Shown: positions 1-11,710, counted from the first letter of the stretch. The stretch: DNA of 64,000 bases from Salvia splendens (GCF_004379255.2 NC_056050.1:1612001-1676000); one strand, 5' to 3'. Translations and numbers: made by a program. Notes: generated by a model from the sequence alone, not told the origin.

Positions 1-151
1 AACTTAATTTTCTCTCATATTTTACTTTTTTTTCTTTTATTTTACTTTCTTTATTTTATAGTAATATTTAACATATTAATTTTTAAATTTCGTGCCTATC
101 TCAACTACTTTTGGACTGATGGATTACACAAAGTAAGAAGAAATGATTTAC

Positions 152-920
152 CTTCAAGAATGTTTGAACTTATGGACAAAATCCTAAGCATTTTCAGATT
201 CCCAATTCCTGCCGGAATCTTCCCACTGAATCCGTTCTCCGACAAGCTCAGTCTCTCCAGCTTCGTACAATTGTACATTCTCGCCGGAATTTCCCCACTA
301 AGTCGATTCTCCGAGAAATCGACTCGCCGGAGCTCCGCCGCATCACCGCCGCAGATATCATCCGGCAGCGATCCCGACAGTTCATTAACACTCATATCAA
401 TCTCTACGAGCAACGACATGTTGTTGAAGATACGCGAGATTCTCCCCGAGAATCTGTTGTTACTAAGAACTAGTTGCCGGAGTTGAGATAATGCTCCGAT
501 CGCCGGCGGTATTTTCCCGGCGAGGTCGTTGCTTCCGACGTTTAACGCCTTTAAACGGCGCAGTTTAGAGAGCTCAGATGGTAAGGCGCCCGTGAAATTA
601 TTGGAGCTGACGTCGAGAGACTGGAGAAACGTTAGGTTTCCGAGATGGGGAGCGAGGCCTCCCCGGAGGGCGAGGCTGGAGAGGTTGAGGGCCGTGACGC
701 GGAGGTGCGTGGCGCTGCACGAGACGCCGGTCCAGTTGCATAAGGGGGTGTTTGGGGACCAGTTTGTGAGGAAGGTTGAATTAGGGTTTTGGAATTTGAT
801 GGCGTTTTTGAAATTAAGCAATGCTTCTTGATCTGTTGTTGTGTTTGCGGATGATGTTTGTGTGAAGGTGTTTAATGATATGAGGAGAATGATGAGAGAA
901 TAGGAGGGAAAGGTGTCCAT
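152..920 (-). CDS. LRR receptor-like kinase, first exon (gene continues past left edge)
   Basis: Extracellular N-terminal part of a plasma-membrane LRR receptor kinase of the FLS2/EFR/Xa21-like subfamily XII type. The start is the ATG at 920-918, because it opens a hydrophobic signal peptide (MDTFPSYSLIILLISL). The upstream in-frame extension to 1154 has no signal peptide and looks like 5' UTR. Next come the LRRNT cap (DQEALLNFKNAI, then a CNWTGVSC cysteine pair) and about seven LRRs of about 24 residues with LxxLxLSxNxxxGxIP spacing. Reading on the minus strand, the exon ends at 152 in a GT donor (GAAG then GTAAATC), phase 1. This is the same position and phase as exon 1 of the related gene at 19826. 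No frameshift is visible, so this is the most intact RLK here, but transmembrane and kinase exons lie outside the window. Ligand unknown. Confidence 0.85.
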
Positions 921-1880
921 TTGTTGAGGTGGAATGATGAGTGTGTTGGTAATTATGGTGTTGTGTTGTATTTGATGGTAGAGGCAAAAGTATGGATGTG
1001 GAAAGGGTAGCTTTCTAATTTCCTCAACCATTATTTGTGAATGAAAATGAGGAAGCCCTTCACTTTTGTGTGAATTGGCTCCACCACTTGTGTTTGCATC
1101 AAAAAAGTACTTTTGCATGTGGGCATCTAATTTTATGTGTAGTATGCAAATCATAAGATTAGAAGGAAAACGACATGAAATAGGTGGTTGGTTAGGAATT
1201 AATTACAATTTGTGAATTTACACCATAATATAGTTACATCTTAATTAAGACAATTAAATTAGTTCACACTATGTAGATGTTCGGAGGAGTCAACATATAC
1301 TTCCTAGTTCCTTGCTAATTGACTTCTTTTCGGTATGGATATTAAGAAAAAATGTTTATTGTGTTTAGTAGAGTGAGAATAAACTCGAAAAAAGTTATTT
1401 TACTTTTTTTGCTAAAAATTGAAATGACTTAATTATTTTGGAATATTACGAGATAAAATGGTTGAATTAACAAGGAATGAATGGAGTAGTTATTATGTTG
1501 CATTTTAAGTCAAATTGTAGTCAAAGAAACAGTACAAGCTCTTGAAGTGATATAGAACAAACACTAGATATTCGAAAATCGAAATATACATTGGATCTGG
1601 ATGCATATACTTTAATTAATTAATAATGCTAAAAAAAATCACATTCATTGTGCAACAACTGAGTAGACATAGATAAAGTACAACTGGGTTCATGCATGTG
1701 ACGAGTACCTTACAATTTCCACAACTACTAACAATCTGCCTTAAAATTAATGATCGAAATATTCATCTCCTCATCCATTACACATTTACATATAATGATT
1801 TTTTGCATGCCATGAATCAACAATATTCGAATGGCCAACATACACAATTGATTATATGATTTATTCCCATAGTTTTTTTT
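921..1880. other. Intergenic, upstream of the minus-strand RLK
   Basis: Presumed promoter and 5' UTR of the RLK, which lies to the left. AT-rich; no coding region or recognisable repeat seen. Confidence 0.5.
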
Positions 1881-2845
1881 AGAGGGAACATTATTTTTGG
1901 TCCACGTACTTTGCCAAAGTATCATTTTAGGTCCGTGAACTTTGAAAATATCATTTTAGGTCCGTGAACTTTGAGTTAGTATCATTTGAGGTACTTTTTA
2001 CTATTTCCAAGTTTTTTTGGACGAAAATACCCTCAATACCTTAAAGTATATATATTTTTAATAAATTTATCATATACTCATATTTTTTTATAAATATCTT
2101 TACAATATATTTTTGACAAATTTTCTAAATATAATTTGACCTTAAATATTATCACTTAATTTTGAGGGTATTTTCGTCCAAAAAAACTTGGAAATAGTAA
2201 AAAGTACCTCAAATGATACTAACTCAAAGTTCACGGACCTAAAATGATATTTTCAAAGTTCACGGACAAGAGGGAACATCATTTTTGATCCACGAACTTT
2301 GCCAAAGTATCATTTTAGGTCCGTGAACTTTGAAAAAATTGAATAAAGAACTTTCTTTAATAATAAAAAAATTGAATAAAGATCTTTTATAAATATCTTT
2401 ACAATATATTTTTGACAAATTTTCTAAATATAATTTGACCTTCAATATTATCATTTAATTTTGTGACATGCAAGAAAAGATCTTTATTCAATTTTTTATT
2501 ATTAAAGAAAAGTTCTTTATTCAATTTTTTAAAAAATTAATATAAAAAATTGAAGAAGCAAAATTAAGTGAAAATTATATTCAGAAAATTAAGTGATAAT
2601 ATTTAAGGTCAAATTATAATTAGAAAATTTGTCAAAAATATATTATAAAGATATTTATAAAAATTTATGAGTATATGATAAATTTATTAAAAATATATAC
2701 ACTTTAAGGTATTGAGGGTATTTTCGTCCAAAAAAAGTTGGAAATAGTAAAAACTAAAAAGTACCTCAAATGATACTAACTCAAAGTTCACGGACCTAAA
2801 ATGATACTTTGGCAAAGTTCGTGGACCAAAAATGATGTTCCCTCT
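1881..2845. repeat. Pair of palindromic MITE copies
   Basis: Two adjacent long-inverted-repeat units. The first opens with AGAGGGAACATTATTTTTGG, the second with AGAGGGAACATCATTTTTGA at about 2269. The block closes at 2845 with the reverse complement of the same terminus. Both arms carry repeated 'ggtccgtgaactttg' motifs. The first copy lacks its last bases at the junction with the second. No coding capacity. The superfamily is not certain. Confidence 0.7.
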
Positions 2846-3875
2846 TTTTTTTATATGGTTTTATGTATTTTCTATAGTATGTGAGTGTTTCCTATCTGAT
2901 CATGTCACTACCCACGATTACTAAAATAGTACTATATCTTTATCTTTAGCTTTAAACTTTAGTTTTCAATCAATACTACAACTTTAATTAACTTCATAAA
3001 AAAGTTGTCATTATACTATTTTGAGAGCCTAAAGAATCATTATCGTGGTTCATGTTAGATTCTAACTTTATAATTTTTTAGGACCCACGTGTTTCAAATT
3101 AAATTTATTTATTGCTACTTTTATGACAAAGTCATCGTTGAAATCCCACGATTGATTGTTCCATATATGTAATTAGCTTATGGTTATCTTGTTATGTGCC
3201 ATTTTACATTTGAAAAAAATGAAAAAATATGAAAATCAAATAAAAAGAGTAATGCTTTAATTTGTAGAAATGTGTTACACATAATTGAACATCTAGAGAA
3301 AAATGTGTGAGGGGAGGAGTATTATTAAGCAATAATAACCTTCATTAGTGCTTATTAATTACCTTTTTTTCTTTTCACATTCGCTTTTTCACTTTGATAA
3401 TTCGTTTTATATCATATCCAAAAAATTCCACATCTTAATAATTAATTTATCAGCATCAAAAAGAGAGTTGGGTGTCCATATCAACAAACTATTCTTTCAA
3501 ATATGTTGTAGTATATTTTACACGAGACAATAATAAATAATCGGAAATATGGCAGAAAGACATTTTTGGAAACTCCATTACATCTTTACCAAAACAGATA
3601 CATATCTTTTTTTTTCAGATTTTGAATAGTATATCAAAATACAGATCTTGTATTATCCTATCTTAGTTAAAAATATGTCAATTTTTATCTATTCATTACT
3701 TGTGTTGCAACAGATCATGTATTTACCCTTGTTGGCTCAGATTGGGCCAGCTCAGTCGGGCCTTTGGATCGGGTTTCTTGATGCACATGCACGAGCTCTT
3801 CTGGGGCAATGCTTGGTCTCATATCAATGAGATGATAAATAATTTTTTATGTTTACAATTTTAAATAATTCTAGT
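2846..3875. other. Intergenic, nothing recognised
   Basis: AT-rich sequence with only short open frames. A locally GC-richer patch at 3720-3830 was examined and matches no family I know. Confidence 0.4.
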
Positions 3876-4077
3876 TGATAGAAAGTAGTATCGGTAGAAA
3901 GGGGTTTGTATTATTTCTTGATGATTTCATTATACACATTACACCAATATATAATACTAGGAATCCCTATACATGGTAAGTCTAATTAGCTTAATTACAT
4001 GATTGCAATCTTCTATCTTTGGTAAGAGAATGATTCTCGAGTATCCTCCGTCTGATATTACGCAATCTTCTCCAACA
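3876..4077 (-). repeat. 3' LTR of the copia element
   Basis: 202 bp, TGATAGAAAG...CAACA on the plus strand. Nearly identical to 9530-9731. Confidence 0.95.
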
Positions 4078-4090
4078 CTCCCCCTCAAGT
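4078..4090 (-). other. Polypurine tract
   Basis: Reads ACTTGAGGGGGAG on the minus strand, immediately inside the 3' LTR. This is the usual plant copia plus-strand primer. Confidence 0.8.
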
Positions 4091-6098
4091 TAAGCGACGG
4101 GATTTCCGATGCTCAACTTGCACAACACTTCTCGAAATATCTTCGAGTTTACCGCCTTTGTAAGAATATCGGCCAGCTGATCTTCGGATTTGACGTACGG
4201 CAGTTCCACTATCTTCGCCTCAATATTCTCCTTTATGAAGTGTCTGTCTACTTCCACGTGTTTAGTTCGATCATGTTGGACGGGGTTCTCTGAAATGCTG
4301 ATAGCCGCTTTATTGTCACAAAATAACTTACACGTTCGAGACGAGTGTAAGTCTAACTCTCGCAGAAGTTTTCTTAGCCATAGTACTTCTGTTAGTCCAC
4401 TCTTAATCCCACGGAATTCAGCCTCCGCGCTAGATAGTGCGACCACCTTCTGTTTCTTGTTTCTCCATGTCACAAGGTTCCCTCCAACAAAGGTAAAATA
4501 TCCTTCAGTAGACTTCCTATCATTCGGATTGCCAGCCCAATCTGCGTCAGTAAATCCATGTATTTCTAAGTGTCATGCTTCTCGAACAGAAGTCCATGTT
4601 CTGATGTACCCTTCAAGTATCGGACGATCCTCACCGCCGCTTCCCAGTGCTCCTCTTGCGGTGCATGCATGAATTGACTTACTATTCCCACGGCGTAGGC
4701 AATGTCTGGCCTTGTGTGAGATAAGTAAATCAATTTCTCAACTAGCCTTTGGTATCTCCCCCTGTCCGCCAGTTTCGCATTTTCTCTCATCTGCAATCCA
4801 TGGTTTTGGACCATAGGGGTGTCTACAGGCTTACAGTCTATCATTCCAACTTCTGCCAAAAGGTCGAGTATGTATTTCCTCTGGTTTATGAAGATTCCCT
4901 TTTTCGACCTTAGTACTTCTATTCCCAGAAAGTACTTAAGGAGTCCTAGATCCTTCATCTCAAACTCATTGAACAAGTTTCTCCTGAGCTCGATCATCTC
5001 CTCTGTATCATCTCCAATGATAATCATGTCATCTACATATATAATCAGACAAGTAATTTTACCTTCTTTCTTCTTGATGAATAGGGTGTGGTCAAAGTTG
5101 CTTTGTTTGTATCCATACTTCTTCATTACCTCTGTGAACCTTCCAAACCATGCCCTCGGGGATTGCTTAAGTCCGTACAATGTCTTTTTCAGCTGGCATA
5201 CCTCTCCAACCTGGAATTCATTGGTAAAACCGGGTGGAGGCTCCATAAAAACCGGTTTTGGCAGCTCCCCATGTAAGAAGGCATTGGTCACATCAAATTG
5301 ATGAAGTGGCCAATCTTTGTTAGCAGCAATTGAAAACAACACCCTCACAGTATTAATTTTTGCCACAGGTGAAAAAGTCTCATCATAGTCAATACCATAG
5401 GTCTGAGTGTATCCTTTTGCCACAAGTCTAGCTTTGTACCTCTCAATCGTGCCGTTCGGCCTTCGCTTTATAGTGAACACCCATCTGCATCCAACGGTCT
5501 TCACTCATTCAGGCAATTTGCTCTTTACCCACGTATTGTTCCTCATTAATGCTCTCATCTCTATGTTCATTGCATCCCTCCAATGCTTGTGTTTCATTGC
5601 GTCCTCTGCCGACTGTGGAATTTCCTCTTCTTCATACAGTGCGGCTTCAAAGGCTCGGGCCATCTTTGATAAGTTCCCGTGCACAAAGTTGGCTACTCCA
5701 TAACGGCTCTTTCTGCCAACCTTTTCGGGAGAATATCTCTTAGGTGGGATTCCTCTTGTAGTTCGATGGGGAATAATATACTTTCCCGTGTCACTATCCA
5801 CAGTGTTGTCCTCTTCCTCTGTACTTATAGAGTTAAGAGAAACTGAATCTTCAACAGGAATGGGTTCAGGTGTTACCTCGGATATCAGTGGAGGAGGATC
5901 TGTGGGACGCGGATGAGAAGACTCTTGCGGTGAGACTAGCTCGGCGGCAATGACAACTGGTGTTAGATCCTCAATCGAAGAGTTTGGAAGTGGCACAACC
6001 CAACTTAGATAGTCCGATGAACTATTCGGTTCACTCTCCCCCTGACTACTAAGGTGGGTGTGGTAGAAGAACTCGGTTTCTAGGAAGTTACAATTCAT
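4090..6098 (-). pseudogene. Copia reverse transcriptase and RNase H, disrupted
   Basis: Three blocks read right to left. 6098-5505 is the integrase-RT linker, ending in NNTWV. 5504-4566 is the reverse transcriptase, with KARLVAKGYTQ, a NAFLHG motif, YGLKQSPRAW and the catalytic YVDDMIII. 4473-4090 is the Ty1-type RNase H end, with VVALSSAEAEF and DNKAAI. The first two blocks are in one frame and are separated by TGA at 5505-5507, where a Trp (TGG) is expected. A 1-nt deletion near 4565 shifts the frame into RNase H. The RNase H residues between 4565 and 4473 are readable in the third frame (FTDADWAGN). Inactive. Confidence 0.9.
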
Positions 6099-6151
6099 GG
6101 TGGTGATGATTTTTTTAGTGTGGGGGTCAAAACATCGGTACCCTCTCTGGT

Positions 6152-7101
6152 TTATCCCATACCCAAGGAAGACACATTTGGTTGCACAAGGCGACAGTTT
6201 GGTCCTCTCATGTTTCGGGACATGGATATAGACGGTGCAGCCGAAGACTTTTGGGGAGAGGTTAAGGTGTTGAGGAATTTTGGTTTTTGTGGATAGGACG
6301 TCAAGGGGGGTTTTTTGTTGAGTATTTTTGTAGGAAGTCGGTTCATGAGATAGACAGAGGTGGCAATGGCTTCGGGCCAGAAATGTTTTGGTACTTTGGA
6401 TTCGATCATTAAGGCTCGGGTGATTTCAAGGATCGTTCGGTTTTTTCTTTCTGCTACCCCATTTTGTTCTGGAGTGTAGGCACAGGATGTTTGGTGGATC
6501 ATTCCTTTATCTTTGCAAAACTAGGTCATCGAACTGTTAACGAACTCTCTCCCATTATCGGACCTAAGGGTTTGGATGGTGGTATGGAACTGTGTTTGGA
6601 TCATTTTATAGAAAAAGGATAAATTTTTCGACAACCTCAGATTTATGTTTTAAAAAATATATCCACGTCATTCTAGTGCAATCATCCACAAATATCACAA
6701 AATATCGAAAATTACCCCCACCAGTAATTGGTGCAGGGCCCCACACATCAGAATGTATCAAGGAAAAAATGGAATTCATACGAGTATTTGTGGGTTTAAA
6801 TGATTGTCTATGGCTTTTGGCCAAAACACATGTTTCACATGAAAAATCAGCAGGAATTGAAATGTTCGGAAAAAGAAGTTTAAAGTAACCGGAGGAAGGG
6901 TGTCCTAGTCTTCGGTGCCACAGACAAATTTCTTGTTTCGTGGATCCGTGAGCCAGCATCGCATTGCCATGTTGAGCTATCTCATCCACGTAGTAGAGTC
7001 CTTGCCTCTCATCCACGCCCAAGAATCCTCCTCGTCTGAATATCCTGTAATATGCAGAAAGTGGGATGCATTAGAAGAGTACAATTCAAGTCTCTAGTCA
7101 C
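6152..7101 (-). pseudogene. Copia GAG-pre-integrase and integrase, disrupted
   Basis: Right part: GAG_pre-integrs zinc-binding segment (CLWHRRLGH ... CETCVLAKSHR), then the integrase core start (HSDVWGPAPI, FVDDCTRMTW). Left part: TPEQNGVAERKNRTI and FWPEAI, the end of the core. Between 6606 and 6502 the frame is broken by stops. Another shift near 7015 separates the upstream LQDIQ segment from ERQGLYYVDE, and a third shift follows about 6330. The second catalytic Asp lies in the broken stretch. Confidence 0.85.
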
Positions 7102-7934
7102 TGATAAACTCGTAGTGTAGCAAGTATTTTTGGATGTTTAACGTGAATACTTCAATGTTTTGTAGCATATTACTTGAGTTTGCATCCATTATCCACTACT
7201 TAAGTGTTTTGATGAGTTTGTCTAGTGTTTGGGGATAAAACAGGTGAAAATTACTTGAAAACGAGCTTGAAGCTGGATTACAGGAGAAGTGCCCGACCGG
7301 GCGTTCATGTATAAGAGAAACGCCCGGCTCGGGCGTTTGTGCGAAGAAGGAACGAATCCAGAGAGTTTGCCCGACCGGGCGTTCTGCCTCGGAAGAATCG
7401 CCCGACCGGGCGATGTGAAAGAATCAGGCCATCGAGAGATCGCCCGACCGGGCGTTTAGGCGACTTAACATCGCCCGGCCGGGCGATGTGTTCTGCGAGA
7501 GTTAATTGCTATTATTTCCGCCCCGGGTATAAAAGGAGAGCTAGGTTTTCGTGCCCAAACACACCAGACACGCCCCCAAGAGCAGTTTTCACATTGGAGA
7601 GCAGATTAAAGCGACAAAGAGTCCGATTCATCAAGAAGGTTGAAGACGAAGACGATTTTCCCACTCAATCCACCTTTGGGAGTATCTTTATTAGTTTTCT
7701 TATGTTTAGTTCACTTTCCATGGATTTATCTTGTGAATTTGCATTGAATATGAGTAGCTAAATCCCTTGTAGAGTTTTAGTGAAGACTACAATGAACGCT
7801 TTTGATTAATTTAAGGACTTTTGATTACCTATGCTCTTGTGATTTCTTTGTTTCATTCTTGTGCTCTTTCAATTCAATTGCTTAGCTACCAATTGAGTTT
7901 GTTAACCTAGTTTTGAGTAATCGAGAGATATAAC
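7102..7934 (+). mobile_element. LTR-like insert nested in the copia element
   Basis: Copia coding similarity stops at about 7934 (protease side) and resumes at about 7101 (pre-integrase side). About 80 bp of copia coding sequence seems to be missing at the junction. The insert begins TGATAAACTC and ends ATAACA, has a TATA box (TATAAAAG, about 7528), and a 3' part with 'atgagtagctaaatccc' typical of plant Ty3/gypsy LTR tails. Six copies of a GC palindrome of the type CGCCCGACCGGGCG lie at about 7291, 7321, 7369, 7399, 7441 and 7472. No target-site duplication was found, so it may be a truncated solo LTR. Ends are approximate. Confidence 0.6.
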
Positions 7935-8153
7935 AATGGTTCCCGACCCAACAACAGTAATTAATTCCCCATTTGCGGTTTTGATGTATGTATCAGATAC
8001 TGTCTCATAGCTACTAAAATCATCTTTTTCCGGGGTCATAGTGTCTGTAGCTCCACAATCAAAAATCCACCCTTTATCCTTCGATCTATCATTATTATAG
8101 GTGTGCAATGCAGCGGAAATATTTTCTAGTGGTGCAAAGGGGTTTTCTAACAC
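7935..8153 (-). pseudogene. Copia aspartic protease fragment
   Basis: Carries WIFDCGATDTMT, the active-site region of retroviral-type aspartic protease (canonical D-[ST]-G here reads DCG), then ANGELITVVGSGT. It is cut off by the nested insert at 7934. It is joined to gag by another frame at 8178-8414. Confidence 0.75.
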
Positions 8154-8373
8154 AAAACTACAAGTATTTGGGAATTTTCAAGTTTTAGGCAATATCTGGG
8201 GTGGTAAATGATATTTCACAGAGTCTGGGGGTCTAAACTCAATAGAGTGGGGTCTATTTTCGAAATAAACATTCTTTATGGGGGGCAATTCAAATTTAGG
8301 CTTCTTTATGGGGGACAATTTAAAATAAGGAAAAGGATTAGGGTTTGGTGTTAAACCAAACCCTTTACCTCCA

Positions 8374-9413
8374 TTACCGCCGCCTCGAAGCTCCCGGTGG
8401 TTTCCCCTGGTCACCGATCGGTTCTCTGTTTTCGGCCGCGGATTGTCCCTTTTCGTTTATGGTGACCGCCATTTTTGCTTGAGCCGCTCGCGCCCTCTGC
8501 TTCTCCTCCCACCACTCCGGGTATCCGGTTAAGAGGAAGCACTCCTCCTTGGTATGTCTCGGTTTCCCGCAGTGAGAACAGACCAATCGGGATTTGTCCG
8601 GCTTGCTTCCTGGTCGGTAGGTGGCTGTGGTGGTCATGGTGGTCCGCGGGAGGTCGGGCGATGGCTCTGGGCAGCGAGGCCGAACCCTATTCCTCCAGCC
8701 GGCGAGTCGGTTGTTTTGCTGTCATCGTCTCCGACAGGTGGAGGGGCCGTGTTGATGCTCCTCCGGGTAGCCTCCCTCTTCACCCAGCCGTAGGCTTCTT
8801 CGAGTGACATCTCTGGTCCCTCCTTAAGGATGTCCCTCCGGATTGAATCATATTCCGGATTCAACCCCGTGAGAAACTTGATCAGTCGCTTGTTGTTGTA
8901 GAATTCTCGGAATTGGTCGACGCCCTTGTCGCAACATGTGATTGGTGATTTCTGGCAGCGATCAATATTGATCCACAGCCCGTTTATTTTCCGGTAGTAT
9001 GTCTCTAGATCGAGATTTCCTTGTCTGATGTTGATTGCTTTTTCCTCCAGGTCGTAGATGAGATACGGATCCGCCTTGCTCTCGTAAGTCACCCTCAGGT
9101 TGTCCCATAATGCCTTCGAGGTTTGGTGATGTGCGAAATCTGCGATAATATCGTCTTCGATATTGTCGACTATCCATGAAAAGACGACCAGATCGTCTTC
9201 CTCCCAATCCTCGTACCCCTTGCTTGCGGGTTCAGGAGGCTCATTCCTGATGTACGAGTAGGCTCCTCTGCCTCCGATCTTGACCTTCATCAATCTGGAC
9301 CAGATTGGGTAGTTCATCCCATTCAATTTGAACGCAACAGTAATGTTTTTGCTGTCCCTCAACTTTGTTGATGCTTTCGGATTCGTTTTCGTATCTTTCT
9401 CGGCGTCTGACAT
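8374..9413 (-). pseudogene. Copia gag (UBN2-type) plus zinc knuckle, frameshifted
   Basis: 9413-8634 encodes a 259-residue Gag N-terminal part starting MSDAEKDTKT, with copia Gag motifs (LNGMNYPIWSRLMKV, KALWDNLRVTYE, FLTGLNPEYDSIR). The CCHC zinc knuckle (CSHCGKPRHTKEEC, CX2CX4HX4C) is in another frame at 8637-8374, so one frameshift separates capsid from nucleocapsid. Gag would form the virus-like particle in the cytoplasm. Confidence 0.85.
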
Positions 9414-9517
9414 TGTTCCTGATGTAGGATTTGATTTCTGTGTTTGGTTTTGGCTATGGGTCGAGAATTTGGTATGGTATGGCTATGATGAAATCGTTCT
9501 GAGCCAAGATTAAACCT

Positions 9518-9529
9518 GCTCTGATACCA
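9518..9529 (-). other. Primer-binding site (initiator tRNA-Met)
   Basis: Minus-strand TGGTATCAGAGC directly after the 5' LTR, the common plant copia PBS complementary to the 3' end of tRNA-iMet. Confidence 0.9.
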
Positions 9530-9731
9530 TGATAGAAAGTAGTATCGGTAGAAAGGGGTTTGTATTATTTCTTGATGATTTCATTATACACATTACACCA
9601 ATATATAATACTAGGAATCCCTATACATGGTAAGTCTAATTAGCTTAATTACATGATTGCAATCTTCTATCTTTGGTAAGAGAATGATTCTCGAGTATCC
9701 TCCGTCTGATATTACGCAATCTTCTTCAACA
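9530..9731 (-). repeat. 5' LTR of the copia element
   Basis: 202 bp, one base different from 3876-4077 by eye. Confidence 0.95.
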
Positions 9732-9736
9732 CTAGT

Positions 9737-10289
9737 ATTTACAGAATTTCTACCTATGTGGTTCAACTCCAAATATGACCATGGAAATAATTAACTGAGA
9801 AAATCCGAAAAGATAAATATAAAAATAACTTAACCTATTCAATGATTCAAAATATGGTGTAATCTGGAACAAAGATTTATTGATTGATTTGATTATAAAT
9901 TGTATAAAGAACAATTATTATTATTATTATAAGTTAATGAACACCATAGGAAAGAATCAAATATCAAAAGCAAGTGTCTTTGTTCTATTCTTATTATTAA
10001 CTATTCTTAACAAGTATTTGTGCCTAGATTTACCTTTCTTTTTCACTTGAAATCTATGGCTCTATTAAATCGTCATAATTCATTGTGACTGCTATTTTCA
10101 TTAACTCAAACATCCTCCACTATAATAATTATCCATTCTTTTGCTAACTTAACTATTTATTAACCGTAATATCATGATAACTATGTTTTCTTATTAAAAA
10201 ATATGTATACTTATATTTAATTATATAAAAGATTATATTCTCATTATGAAATTAACAATTGTATAAATAAAATATACTTCATTATTACA
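9737..10289. other. Intergenic, nothing recognised
   Basis: AT-rich; no open frame, repeat pair or RNA gene seen. Confidence 0.4.
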
Positions 10290-11710
10290 GAAAGCATTGT
10301 TAAATTGCAGAAAATTGGCCTTTGTGGTGGTCCACTATGGTTTCAAATCCAATCATGCCTAAAAGATAATGGTGTGATAGAAATTCGTGGGTTCCATCCT
10401 AAAACCAATTGGTGATAGGAGGAGAGGCTAATGAGACTTATATAGTGGATTAGCTCTTTGTGTACAAAGATGTGGGATATTTTTTATGTTCATTTTATGT
10501 TTCAATTATCTTGGAGGGGTTGGACTTTTTTATAATCGATTGGACAATCGGCCCAATTTTTTTCCGATCGGTTGGACCACTGGCCCAAATTTTCAGCCCA
10601 GTTATACTGCTGGGTCAGTCATTTTTTTTTTGGTTTCAGCCCAGATATACTGCTGGGTCAGTCAATTTTAGCCCACAATCGGTGATCCGCTCTGATACCA
10701 TGATAGAAATCCGTGTGTTCCATCCTAAAACCAATTGGTGATAGGAGGAGAGGCCCATGAGACAGACTTATATAGTGGATTAAGCTCTTTGCGTACACCG
10801 ATGTGGGATATTTTTTATGTTCATTTTATGTTTCAATTGCCAACATGGTGGAATATCAATTAAGTACATGATCATTGTTCCCTCGTTGAGTTTAGTAGTC
10901 ATTGTGGTGATTGTCATGCTCGTGTTGATAAGGAGACGAAAACGGAAAAATGAGAGAGAAGAATAAGAAATAGGAGAAGAATTTCTTACATAGAATTGGA
11001 AGCAGACATAACATCATTTAGTGAGACTAACCTGCTCGGACGAGGAAGTTATGGTTCAGTATACAAAGCGACACTTTCAGATGGATTAGAAGTTGCGGTC
11101 AAAGTGTTCGACTTGCAACTACAAGGAGCAGCTAAGAGCTTTGCTACTGAAACGGAAATACTATGCAACATTCGTCACAGAAACTTAGTTCGTGTTATTG
11201 GATGTATTAGCAACACAGAGTTTAAAGCTCTGGTCTTGACTTACATGCCGAATGGGAGCTTGGATAAATGGTTGCATTCCGATATGTATGGGTTGGATCT
11301 TATAAAGAGACTTGAACTAGCAATAGATGTTGCAGCGGCCTTGGAATATCTTCACCACGGTTATACATTCCGGATTGTTCACTCTGATGTAAAGCCAAAC
11401 AATGTGTTATGTGTTGCTTGATCAAGACATGGTTGCTCATCTTGTTGCTTTTGATATTTCTAAGCTTTTTGATGGAGGGGAAGCTGTCGTCCAAACACGA
11501 ACAATGGCGACCATCAGTTATCAACGAAAGATCCACATTTATGTGTAAAGGAGCAATGTTTCTTGTCCCTCTTTGAATTGGCAATGAAATGTTCAGCCAT
11601 TACAGCAAATGAAAGAATCAACACGATTGAAGCAGTTGCTGCTCTACACAAGATCTATACTACAATTGTAGCACTTACAGATAGCCATTGTAAAAAATAT
11701 CCTTTTTTCG
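10290..11710 (+). pseudogene. LRR-RLK pseudogene: juxtamembrane and kinase part
   Basis: Begins in the post-LRR segment (GLCGGPLWFQI), is split by the TRIM, then resumes with a transmembrane helix (VVIVVIVMLVLI, about 10895-10935) and a basic stop-transfer. A frameshift near 10965 precedes the kinase domain, which then reads in one frame at 10996-11421: GRGSYGSVYKA P-loop, VAVKVFD lysine, and HSDVKPNN catalytic loop (non-RD). A 7-nt duplication (near 11403) shifts the frame after KPNN. The DFG motif is degraded to AFD. About 300 bp, from the activation loop to the C-lobe, is missing after the TMATI segment. The C-terminal tail is readable to about 11690. Closest relative in the window is the gene at 43617-45028. 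No LRR exons are present upstream. Confidence 0.88.
10375..10845 (-). mobile_element. TRIM (terminal-repeat retrotransposon in miniature)
   Basis: 471 bp flanked by the 5-bp duplication tggtg (10370-10374 and 10846-10850). Right LTR 10701-10845 (145 bp, TGATAGAAAT...CCAACA). Left LTR 10375 to about 10508. A tRNA-iMet PBS (minus strand TGGTATCAGAGC) lies at 10689-10700, directly inside the right LTR, so the element is on the minus strand. The 180-bp interior has no coding capacity; it carries two copies of a 'cagcccag.tatactgctgggtcagtc' segment (about 10596 and 10638). The LTRs differ at many positions, so it is older than the 3876-9731 copia. Confidence 0.9.

Larger units (their letters stand above)
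3876..9731 (-). mobile_element. Ty1/copia LTR retrotransposon, complete structure, coding-dead
   Basis: Structure on the minus strand: 5' LTR 9530-9731, PBS 9518-9529, gag, protease, integrase, RT, RNase H, polypurine tract 4078-4090, 3' LTR 3876-4077. LTR ends are TG...CA. The target-site duplication is ctagt (3871-3875 and 9732-9736). The order integrase before RT is the Ty1/copia order. The two 202-bp LTRs differ at one base by my count (4072 versus 9726), so insertion was recent. Yet the coding region has several frameshifts, an in-frame stop and a nested insert at about 7102-7934. The copy cannot make a full Gag-Pol. Confidence 0.95.

Noticed and set aside
3720..3835. GC-richer patch with an open frame to 3830
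   Set aside because: No match to a known domain and no splice context; left unannotated.
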